DNA of 37,935 nt from an uncultured Saprospiraceae bacterium (GTDB taxonomy: Bacteria > Bacteroidota > Bacteroidia > Chitinophagales > Saprospiraceae), in assembly GCA_937973995.1 (NCBI GenBank), contig CALJIQ010000113.1, positions 1-37,935 on the forward strand. Direction: 5' to 3'. The notes below the pieces were generated by a model. The model did not search any database and was not told the origin of the DNA. It saw only the letters and a list, made by a program, of their open reading frames with translations. Of this stretch, positions 22,925-30,302 are shown piece by piece (within the stretch, counting starts at the first letter, position 1; every line of letters begins with the position of its first letter). The position numbers and the translations under genes were made by a program.

Positions 22925-24061
22925 TTAATGACTATGCACTAACTCTCCTTTCCCAAGCTGATCCAAATAAATAAAGTGACTCTTGAGTGCATCCAAAAAG
23001 GTAGTATGCTGATGATAAGGCAAGTTATATTCTAATGCAGTGCTTTTAACAATTTTTGAGAGCGATTTATAGTGAACGTGGCAGATGTTGGGAAAAAGAT
23101 GATGTTCAATCTGAAAGTTCAGTCCGCCAATTAACCAAGAAAACAAAGAATTAGTATTGGCAAAATTAGCGGTAGTTCGTAGCTGATGAATCGCCCAATT
23201 ATTTTCCATTCTTCCCTGGTCATCTGGATTGAAAAATTCCGTTTCCTCTAAAATGTGTGCAGATTGAAAAATCAATGCTAGTATCAATCCACAAATAAAA
23301 TGCATCAGTAAAAAGCCTAGAATAATTTGACCAAAGGAAAAGTCTAACAAGAAAAGCGGTAAACAAATAGTTAACGCTATATACCAAATCTTATGGAAGA
23401 TCAATTGACCTAAAGCAGTTGCAAATGTTAATCCTTCTCCCGCTAATAATCCATTCTTACTAAAACTTGCGATCTGTTGAAAATCTTTCATTAAGAAGCG
23501 ATTCAAACTCATTAGGCAATAAACAAAAGGTGCGTAATAAGCTTGATATCGAAAGCGTTTACTAGGCTCTCGTTTAGGAGAAAAACGCATAAGGGGATTG
23601 TCTGTATCCTCATCGAATCCATTGATATTGGTATAGGAGTGATGCAATACATTGTGTTGAATTTTCCAAGTACTGTGAAAGCAGCCCATGAAATTTATGA
23701 CGAATCCAACCACTTTATTAATCGTTCTATTAGTAGAGTAGGACCCATGATTCGCATCATGCATCACGCATAAACCAATCCCTGCCATGCCCAATCCCAT
23801 GATGCCCCATATGAGTATCATGCCTCCAAAGGAAGTAATCATACCAGATAGTAAGAAAAAGAAGGGAATAAAATAAAGACCAAGCATAAACGTGGTCTTT
23901 AGTACCATGTTTAAATTAGCCTTTTTAGATATGTTTTTCTCTTTAAAATATTGATTTACTCTCTTATTCAATACTCTAAAGAAGTCAGGTTGATCTGCCT
24001 TGTTGAACTTAAGTCTTGTCTGGTCCATTCGTTTATTAGTCTGTTGGTAGGGGCGGGGCAT
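22925..24061 (-). CDS. Membrane fatty acid desaturase (front-end-like, QxxHH)
   Basis: The 378-residue product has the three histidine boxes of membrane desaturases: HDANH (101-105), HNVLHH (136-141) and QIEHH (317-321). The Gln in place of the first His of box three marks front-end (delta-5/delta-6-type) acyl desaturases, although no cytochrome b5 domain is fused. It inserts a double bond in membrane acyl chains with a ferredoxin-type donor. The ATG at 24061 follows a GGGAGG; a second in-frame ATG at 24028 opens MDQTRLKF, which is also plausible. A second desaturase of another subtype lies at 26217-27188. Marine Saprospiria are known for polyunsaturated acids, which would fit. Confidence 0.9.
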   Translation of the reverse strand: MPRPYQQTNKRMDQTRLKFNKADQPDFFRVLNKRVNQYFKEKNISKKANLNMVLKTTFMLGLYFIPFFFLLSGMITSFGGMILIWGIMGLGMAGIGLCVMHDANHGSYSTNRTINKVVGFVINFMGCFHSTWKIQHNVLHHSYTNINGFDEDTDNPLMRFSPKREPSKRFRYQAYYAPFVYCLMSLNRFLMKDFQQIASFSKNGLLAGEGLTFATALGQLIFHKIWYIALTICLPLFLLDFSFGQIILGFLLMHFICGLILALIFQSAHILEETEFFNPDDQGRMENNWAIHQLRTTANFANTNSLFSWLIGGLNFQIEHHLFPNICHVHYKSLSKIVKSTALEYNLPYHQHTTFLDALKSHFIYLDQLGKGELVHSH

Positions 24062-24486
24062 TGATATAAGCCTCCCTTGAATTGATAGGTGATTTTCTTA
24101 GTAAGCTTATACTATTTGAACCAGTAGTAAACTAGCAAAATTCAAATACAAAGCGAAAGATAGGCTAATTTATTGATTATCTTAGTAGTGGGGCAAAAAA
24201 ATCAAGTTAATACACCAAATTCATGTTATTGATCTTTAAAAGCCCGCAAAGTATTTCGATAGGCTTGCTGCTGAAGAACCTCACTGCCGAGCTTGCGCAG
24301 CAAGCGATGCATGAAAGTTAGGTTAGGTCAAATTTTTATCTTTTAAAAATTTAGAACTAACACAACATGCAGAACTTACTTTTTAACTACTTTTATACCA
24401 TCTTAAATTTAGTGTAGAATAAGAAGTAAGGAAGAAAAAGCACGTTATACTCCTCACTCCTCATTCTACACCCCTCACTCTTACTC
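24062..24486. other. Divergent intergenic region with small hairpins
   Basis: No gene is seen in these 425 bases between the desaturase (minus) and nhaC-like gene (plus). It contains the short hairpin repeat at 24285-24311 and an imperfect fold-back at about 24413-24471, where TGTAGAATAAGAAGTAAGG faces CTCCTCATTCTACA. The minus-strand word TATCTTTC near 24155-24162 could be part of the desaturase promoter. Confidence 0.55.
24285..24311. repeat. Short hairpin repeat, TGCCGAGCTTGC type
   Basis: TGCCGAGCTTGCGCAGCAAG with its continuation CGATGCA folds on GCTTGC/GCAAGC. It is a variant of 15427-15454, with paired substitutions that conserve the stem. Confidence 0.6.
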
Positions 24487-26007
24487 ATGTCGGAATTCGG
24501 TTTCCTTTCTATTCTACCACCCGTGCTTGCGATTTTTTTAGCCATTCGTACCAAGCAAGTTTTTGTATCCCTGCTATTTGGAATTTGGCTGGGTTGGATG
24601 ATTATTGGCTGGCAGCCATTAGACGGTAATGTCTTAGGAATTTTTTCTAATCTATTTCAAGGCACCTTGGATACCATCCAAGCTTTAGTAGATGTATTTA
24701 AAGATTCTGGCAATACTCGCACTATCTTATTTTCCGCCTTGGTCGGTGCATGGATTATTTTTATTCAACGCTCAGGAGGGGTAGAAGGCTTTATTCATCG
24801 GATTAGTCATTTCTTAGAACGGTATGAAAAAAAGAAAGCAGGGAATAATCGCATCATCGTTCAATTATTAGCATGGGTGACGGGCGTATTGATTTTTGTA
24901 GAGTCGAATATTTCCGTTTTGACGGTCGGGGCTTTATATAGACCTGTCTTTGATAAGCTGAAAATCCCAAGAGAAAAGCTCGCTTATATCGCTGACTCCA
25001 GTTCGGCACCCGCTTCTATTTTGATTCCTTTTAATGCCTGGGGCGCCTTTATTATGAGTTTGTTATTAGCGCAAGGATTTGAAAACCCATTTGGCACTTT
25101 GTTTAGGGCAGTCGCTTATAATTTTTATCCGATGCTTGCCTTATTGATCGTCTTAATTGTCATTCTTACAAAAAAAGATTTTGGACCAATGGCAAAAGCA
25201 GAGCGGCGAGCCAAAGAAGAAGGAAAGCTATTAGCAGATGATGCGCAACCGATGGTCGCAGATGAATTGACAGGGGTAGAGACAAAAGAAGGGGTAACGC
25301 CCAAAGCTAGGAATATGATTTTACCAACGGTCATTATGGTTTTATTAATGCCCGTCATGTTGTCTTATACAGGTTGGGAGGCTGCTTTGGAGAATAGATC
25401 GGATAGTGGATTTTGGGGAAAATTTTTCTATGCCATCGGACAAGGTTCTGGTTCTACGGCTGTTTTGACCTCCGTTATTTTTTCCTTACTCTTTTCCATG
25501 GCTTCTTATCGAATACAAGGGATTATGCGTTCCAAGGAAATGGTGGATTTGACCTTGAAAGGGATGGCAGGTATGATGCCTTTAGCCTTATTGATGGTCA
25601 TGGCATTTGCAATCGGGGCGGTTTGTAAAGCCTTGGGTACGGGTGTCTATGTAGCAGAAGTTTCTAAAGCATGGTTATCTCCTTCATTAGTGCCTTTTAT
25701 TGTTTTTTTAGTTAGCTGTTTCATTGCTTTTTCTACGGGTACCTCTTGGGGTACTTTTGCGATTATGATTGCCATAGCCGTACCAATGGCACAGTCGATG
25801 GATGCCAATGTGCACCTAGCGATTGCAGCGGCATTGGGTGGTGGTGTTTTTGGCGATCATTGTTCTCCTATTTCTGATACAACTATTTTGTCTTCGATGG
25901 CAGCAGCAAGCGATCATATCGATCATGTGAAAACGCAATTTCCTTATGCTTTGATTGCGGGAGGGATAACGGCAGTGTTGTATTTGATCATTGGGTTTCT
26001 GGGTTGA
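24487..26007 (+). CDS. Na+/H+ antiporter NhaC family protein
   Basis: The 506-residue product has about 11-12 membrane segments. The N-terminal SILPPVLAIFLAIRTKQVFV and the central GTGVYVAEVSK, STGTSWGTFAIMIAIAVPMA and GGGVFGDHCSPISDTTILSS segments are typical of the NhaC/YuiF-type antiporter superfamily. The GDHCSPISDTT motif holds the ion-site residues in relatives. It likely exchanges Na+ for H+, or an organic acid in some relatives, at the inner membrane. A charged loop (about residues 230-275) separates the halves. It stands alone between two desaturase genes that run the other way. Confidence 0.92.
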   Translation: MSEFGFLSILPPVLAIFLAIRTKQVFVSLLFGIWLGWMIIGWQPLDGNVLGIFSNLFQGTLDTIQALVDVFKDSGNTRTILFSALVGAWIIFIQRSGGVEGFIHRISHFLERYEKKKAGNNRIIVQLLAWVTGVLIFVESNISVLTVGALYRPVFDKLKIPREKLAYIADSSSAPASILIPFNAWGAFIMSLLLAQGFENPFGTLFRAVAYNFYPMLALLIVLIVILTKKDFGPMAKAERRAKEEGKLLADDAQPMVADELTGVETKEGVTPKARNMILPTVIMVLLMPVMLSYTGWEAALENRSDSGFWGKFFYAIGQGSGSTAVLTSVIFSLLFSMASYRIQGIMRSKEMVDLTLKGMAGMMPLALLMVMAFAIGAVCKALGTGVYVAEVSKAWLSPSLVPFIVFLVSCFIAFSTGTSWGTFAIMIAIAVPMAQSMDANVHLAIAAALGGGVFGDHCSPISDTTILSSMAAASDHIDHVKTQFPYALIAGGITAVLYLIIGFLG

Positions 26008-26216
26008 TAACAGAATAATGGCTGATACCTGTGGGAAGTTTGGGGAGTGGAGGTAGCAGACATTTTAAATAAGATGTCTGCCATTGCCTATACTATTTCT
26101 ATCCACCCAAAATGTCAGCCATCAGTGCCCATTTTTTCAGAACTGCGGTACTTAAATTTTAATTCTATGGCCTGCCTATGTGGATTTCCTGATGTGATCT
26201 ATGTGGTAAGCAATTA

Positions 26217-27188
26217 CTAAAGACTCTTCCTCCCAATCGCCATCATCACAATATCCCAATAGCCTTGTTCCAATAACCCCTTTTTATAAAAGCCTCTTTC
26301 TTTTAATAGCCGATGCATCTTAGGTAAGTTGTACGAAGGAACACTCATTAATAAATGATGCTCTACGTGGTAGTTTACGTGATGGGGAGCAAATAAAATT
26401 CTTTCCAAGAAATTCGCATAAGTAGTGCGGGTATTGCGCATTACATCTTCCGTGTCTTCCACCATGGAATGTTCCGCCATTGAGCGAATGCGGATCGAAA
26501 AATTAAAGGTGGTCAGTAGTGCGCCGACCCATAATAAATATAGCCAAGGACTCGCTAAAAAAAAACAAAGCGCAAATAGAATAACCTGCGTTACAATAGG
26601 TCCTGTTGCATTGTGATAAGCTACCTCGAAAAATTCCTTCCAAGTTCGATCTTGTTGATTTATTTTTTCAATTTTTTTACTCAAGCTATATTTTAAATAG
26701 CCCAAGTGCATACTCATCAAGCCAATTTGAGACTTGGTACCCGTTGCTCCTAATAAATCTCTTCCCAATTTTCGTAGCATACTAGCCACAGAAGTCGGAT
26801 ACCCTTTAGTCAAAGAAATATCAGGGTCTTCTGCGGTGCCTGTTGTCAAGTGGTGCTCCAAATGATAGGTCCGATATTTCAACATATCATTCATGATCGG
26901 ATAGCTGCCCAACCATTTTCCGACAAAGTCATTTAGCTTTTTATTTTTAAATAAAGCATAATGTCCCGTATCGTGCATGATAATGGAACAAGCTAATTGC
27001 TGTCCACCCAATACAAATAAGGCGATCAAAATTACCAATGGATTTGGGAATAGATAAACCACTGTGAAAGTGGCAATGATTCCACCCCAAGTTTGCAGCA
27101 CTTGCCAGACTCCTTTCCAATCGTTTTTTTGAATGAGTTCTTTTCTTTCTTGTGGGGTGAGGTATTTGGAGACTACTGATGGATTCAT
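26217..27188 (-). CDS. Membrane fatty acid desaturase
   Basis: The 323-residue product has histidine boxes HDTGH (72-76), HLEHH (109-113) and HVEHH (274-278), all with complete His sets. The third box keeps its first His, so it is not of the front-end type seen at 22925-24061. Four or more hydrophobic helices surround them. The family includes acyl-lipid desaturases and some hydroxylases or carotenoid-modifying relatives, so exact regiochemistry is open. A good -7 box lies 30 bases upstream. Confidence 0.88.
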   Translation of the reverse strand: MNPSVVSKYLTPQERKELIQKNDWKGVWQVLQTWGGIIATFTVVYLFPNPLVILIALFVLGGQQLACSIIMHDTGHYALFKNKKLNDFVGKWLGSYPIMNDMLKYRTYHLEHHLTTGTAEDPDISLTKGYPTSVASMLRKLGRDLLGATGTKSQIGLMSMHLGYLKYSLSKKIEKINQQDRTWKEFFEVAYHNATGPIVTQVILFALCFFLASPWLYLLWVGALLTTFNFSIRIRSMAEHSMVEDTEDVMRNTRTTYANFLERILFAPHHVNYHVEHHLLMSVPSYNLPKMHRLLKERGFYKKGLLEQGYWDIVMMAIGRKSL

Positions 27189-27217
27189 AGATATTTTATT
27201 ATGCTAAAGCTACCAAA

Positions 27218-27225
27218 CAAATATA
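27218..27225 (-). promoter_or_regulatory. Candidate -7 promoter element for the second desaturase
   Basis: On the minus strand this reads TATATTTG, an exact match to TAnnTTTG, 29 bases before the ATG. A TTTTG lies about 24 bases further upstream, slightly beyond the usual -33 spacing. Confidence 0.5.
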
Positions 27226-27335
27226 ATCTTTTCTTCACAATTATGGGTGCAAAATTTAGATCCATCAAAAAAGAAATAGTACCTTCGATCACTATTTAAC
27301 GACTGGTGTAAAAACCATACTTGAGACGGAATAAT

Positions 27336-27758
27336 ATGAAAAATCAATTGTATCTATTTGCAGTATTGTTATTGGTAAGTAGTTGTTCGCTTAAAATAAA
27401 TACCCAAGATAACGATAAGCAATTTTCTAGTAGTATGAAAAAAGTGATGGCCCAAAAACAACTACGCCATGTAGTCATGTTTAAATTCAAAGAATCAGCA
27501 ACAACTGCGGATATTCAAAAAGTAGAAAATGCCTTTGCGGCACTGCCTTCCAAAATTGCAGCCATCAGTGATTTTGAATGGGGCCTTAATAATAGTCCAG
27601 AAGGATTAGACAAAGGCTTTACACATGTCTTTTTTGTGTCATTCAATAGTGAAGCGGATCGGGAGATATATTTGCCGCACCCTGCGCATAAGGCATTTGT
27701 GGACGTGTTGAGTCCGCACTTAGAAGATGTGATGGTGATGGATTATTGGTCGAAGTGA
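27336..27758 (+). CDS. Dabb (stress-responsive A/B barrel) domain lipoprotein
   Basis: The ATG at 27336 is preferred to an in-frame TTG at 27321. The 140-residue product starts with a lipoprotein signal peptide ending LLLVSSC. The rest (about 43-138) is a Dabb ferredoxin-like fold: LRHVVMFKFKESATTADIQK, then FEWGLNNSPEGLDKGFTHVF, YLPHPAHKAFVDVLSP and VMDYW. All conserved family features, including the paired His in HPAHKAF, are present. Related exported Dabb proteins are common in Bacteroidota, function unknown. Confidence 0.9.
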   Translation: MKNQLYLFAVLLLVSSCSLKINTQDNDKQFSSSMKKVMAQKQLRHVVMFKFKESATTADIQKVENAFAALPSKIAAISDFEWGLNNSPEGLDKGFTHVFFVSFNSEADREIYLPHPAHKAFVDVLSPHLEDVMVMDYWSK

Positions 27759-27778
27759 GGGGAAGGAGTGGATGGCTA

Positions 27779-27965
27779 GATTGTTTGATGGTTCACATGA
27801 TGTTAAAGTTATGTGGCAGAAGGAATCGAACAACCAATAACTCATCAGCTCACTTTGGAGTGAGCAGATGAGGCGCAATCGTTCAATCTGCTCACTTTAA
27901 GCTGAGCTGATTGATAATTGGAACTGTTTCATTTCTTTTGTCATACAACTAACCATCAAACCATC
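27779..27965. repeat. Fold-back element family D
   Basis: Outer inverted repeats GATTGTTTGATGGTT (27779-27793) and AACCATCAAACCATC (27951-27965) differ by one base. An inner pair, ATCAGCTCACTTTGGAGTGA (from 27844) and its counterpart ending at 27911, spans 26 bases with about four mismatches; each arm itself is partly self-complementary (GCTCACTTT/GAGTGAGC). The element fills the gap between two convergent genes, ending four bases from the stop codon of the TPR gene. It may serve as their shared terminator. Confidence 0.8.
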
Positions 27966-27969
27966 ACCT

Positions 27970-29646
27970 TCAATTCTTTTGGACAATACCATTCCGAAGA
28001 ATCGCCTCCATAACGGGGTCTTTTAATTTCTTCAAGGTCGTTGAATCCACTTTTTTCAAATAGGGATTTTTTTGTAACTCAGGGAGGCTAATGCTGTTGT
28101 CCTGAAAATATTTAGCCTTTATTAATTCTTTAATAGCCTTTCTGTTTTTAGGATTTTTTTGCAAGATGGCGATTGCTTTTTCTTCTGCTTCTTTATTGTT
28201 CCCGATAGCATTTTGGGATACTACTTGTTCCAATAAATTTTCAACAGTTGCCTCTCTTGTCACTTGTGGACGACCAGGTCTTGGTGTTGAAGGGGTGGAA
28301 GTAGCATTTCCTCTTCGTCGTGAAATTCTATCCTTTTCGGTCGCTATTTTTTTCTCTACTCGTTCTAGATCGTCTTTAATAGGTTTTTTCATTTTAGGTG
28401 GGCATGCCTTTTCTGCTCTGCTATAGTCTTTTTTTGCTGCTCCCAAATTGCCTAACTGTTCATGAATTTCTGCTTTTTTATAAATAATTTCAGGGCTACC
28501 GTTATTTAATGTTTCTAAGGTATTGAAATCTGCCAGTGCTTCATTCAATTGTTTTTGCCTCAACTGGAGGTGCGCCCGATTGTTTAATGCTAAAGTGGCA
28601 GTAGGTTCTTCTGCTAGAATTTTTGAATAAGTAGCGATTGCTTCATTGGGTTTGTTTAATTTTTTATAACTCTCCGCTTCCATATATTGTAACTTCTTGG
28701 CTATTCCTTTTTCTACGACTACAGGAGTTTTTTCTTGGAGATCGGCAACGGCTGAATAATTTTTTTCCTTAAAAGCAACGGTTGCTTTTAGGACTCTTTT
28801 CAACACTTTTTCTATTTGTTGGGTTGCCCCTTCAAAAGAAGCAGAAGTGAGTGCCTTTTGAAGTACCGTGTCTATTTTTCCGTCCGTTTCAAAATCCGAT
28901 AACCATTCAAATTTAATAGGATCCGTAAGCGAATAATGAACGGTAATGCCCGTTGTAGCATCCAGTATATCTGCCTGTCCCCATACTAGCATATTTGGGT
29001 TGCATTGTTGCAGATATTCATTCGCTTCTTCTTCACTATAAATGGCTTTAATCGCTCCATCTGGTTGTATCGTACCAATAGTAACCGCTAAGTTTTCTTC
29101 TTTTGAAAAGGCAGCTAATTGACTAACGATATGTTTATGAGGAGCGGTCCTGCCAGCCGGTAATTCATTATGAAATGGTAAGACTAAGACCTTGAAGGAG
29201 GGAGAATTATAGGCAGGACATTCCCACTCAATTTTTTCTTCCTTATTGAAAAAGAAAAAGTAAGAAGCCGCACCAATACCTCCCAATATTCCTACTAATA
29301 AAATCGCTAAAATGGCAGCAATTTTCCAAAATCCTGTAAAAGAAATGGCATCTACGTTATGGGAATGATAGGCTTTTCCTTCCTTTAAATCTTCCAGTAT
29401 CTCTAATACCGCATTGCTGATCTGATTGGACTTAGTCGTATAATTCTGAAAGCCAATCACATCAATTCTTCTGGCTCGTTGCAACTGCGAATAATTATTA
29501 GAAAGGAGGGTTACTTCTTTGTGATAGGCTGCATAGGTAGGTTGATCTTTTAGGCTGGTCGCTAACACCTCCAATACCTGTTCCGTCTTGGCTTCGCCAA
29601 TTAGATCTATTAGGTTTTGGTAGTTGATGTTTAGCGGTGTAGGCAT
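27970..29646 (-). CDS. EAD11-like domain, single transmembrane, TPR protein
   Basis: The 558-residue product begins with a helical domain (about 9-88). Its pattern, LIDLIGEAKTEQVLEVLAT followed by EVTLLSNNYSQLQRARRIDV, matches effector-associated domain 11, an adaptor domain of bacterial conflict and signalling proteins. One membrane segment follows (about 108-132). Residues about 150-260 look like the FlgO/TolB-N-like domain found in TPR-cyclase proteins (FKVLVLPFHNE, then NPNMLVWGQADIL and GITVHYSLTDP). TPR helices occupy about 315-430 and again near 475-505, around a basic RRRGN and Pro/Thr-rich spacer. No enzyme domain is present. It probably is a scaffold whose cytoplasmic EAD recruits another EAD11 protein encoded elsewhere. 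Confidence 0.78.
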   Translation of the reverse strand: MPTPLNINYQNLIDLIGEAKTEQVLEVLATSLKDQPTYAAYHKEVTLLSNNYSQLQRARRIDVIGFQNYTTKSNQISNAVLEILEDLKEGKAYHSHNVDAISFTGFWKIAAILAILLVGILGGIGAASYFFFFNKEEKIEWECPAYNSPSFKVLVLPFHNELPAGRTAPHKHIVSQLAAFSKEENLAVTIGTIQPDGAIKAIYSEEEANEYLQQCNPNMLVWGQADILDATTGITVHYSLTDPIKFEWLSDFETDGKIDTVLQKALTSASFEGATQQIEKVLKRVLKATVAFKEKNYSAVADLQEKTPVVVEKGIAKKLQYMEAESYKKLNKPNEAIATYSKILAEEPTATLALNNRAHLQLRQKQLNEALADFNTLETLNNGSPEIIYKKAEIHEQLGNLGAAKKDYSRAEKACPPKMKKPIKDDLERVEKKIATEKDRISRRRGNATSTPSTPRPGRPQVTREATVENLLEQVVSQNAIGNNKEAEEKAIAILQKNPKNRKAIKELIKAKYFQDNSISLPELQKNPYLKKVDSTTLKKLKDPVMEAILRNGIVQKN

Positions 29647-29661
29647 TGTGTAAATATTGGT

Positions 29662-29709
29662 GTTTTGGCATTATGGCTTTGTGGCGTTTTGACACATAGG
29701 CATCATGCT
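29662..29709 (+). repeat. Octamer tandem repeat (NTTNTGGC)
   Basis: Six consecutive 8-base units can be read: GTTTTGGC, ATTATGGC, TTTGTGGC, GTTTTGAC, ACATAGGC, ATCATGCT, decaying towards the right. The same unit recurs four times on the opposite strand at 37314-37345. It lies just upstream of the EAD11-TPR start codon. Confidence 0.75.
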
Positions 29710-29827
29710 TTATAAAAAAACAACCTAATTATATATCTTATTATTGTTATATAAATAAATTCTAACGTAGAAAAGTTTCCTATTTAACTTTGTTTTAGGA
29801 GTTTTCTGTCCGATTGATGAATTATTT

Positions 29828-30178
29828 TTAAGTTATTAACTGCTTTCCCAAATAGCCTATAAGCGTACCAAATCCACCAACAATGCCGCCTATTAAGCTA
29901 GTTAACAAAACCATACTACCACTAGATAAGGCTCCAAATAGATTCCCCATTTTGGTAGATAAAAGGTGTCCGTTTTGAATATCTAAATATCCTGCATAAA
30001 TCCCCCACAATAAAGCCACTGCCACAAATCCCGTTAGATAACTCCAGAAACCATTAGTAGATTGTATCATAAAGCCTACGATGGCTGCTACTATTACAAC
30101 CGTCCACCATGGGAAATAGGATTGTAATAAAAATCCAATAAGGGTAATTAATAGAATACTTATCAAGAATTTTTTCAT
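29828..30178 (-). CDS. Small integral membrane protein, unknown
   Basis: The 116-residue product has four hydrophobic segments (about 4-20, 25-43, 46-65, 84-112), with a Gly-rich last helix (LIGGIVGGFGTLIGYLG). I do not recognise a family. It lies 181 bases upstream of the EAD11-TPR gene on the same strand, which may or may not mean co-transcription. A family C fold-back element ends 14 bases before its ATG, so its promoter must lie in or beyond that element. Confidence 0.65.
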   Translation of the reverse strand: MKKFLISILLITLIGFLLQSYFPWWTVVIVAAIVGFMIQSTNGFWSYLTGFVAVALLWGIYAGYLDIQNGHLLSTKMGNLFGALSSGSMVLLTSLIGGIVGGFGTLIGYLGKQLIT

Positions 30179-30192
30179 TTTTTGTTTTTGAA

Positions 30193-30292
30193 AACCACAT
30201 TAGTTCACATAAGTTGATTCACATTAGCACACAAAGTAGTACACGTAACTTTGTGAACTTATGTGAAAAAACTAATGTGAACTAATGTGGTT
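30193..30292. repeat. Fold-back element family C, short copy
   Basis: This 100-base element ends in inverted AACCACATTAGTTCACATAA (30193-30212) and TTAGTGAAC-type words reaching GAACTAATGTGGTT at 30292, with one mismatch over 23 bases. It shares its end sequence ACCACATTAG with 20543-20763. It fills the space between the membrane protein start (14 bases) and the penicillin acylase stop (10 bases). Confidence 0.85.
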
Positions 30293-30302
30293 AATGACCC
30301 CT

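Noticed and set aside
26016-26125. An imperfect inverted repeat around GCAGACAT/ATGTCTGC after the NhaC gene
   Set aside because: Only an 8-base core pairs well; the outer parts match too weakly to call an element or a terminator.
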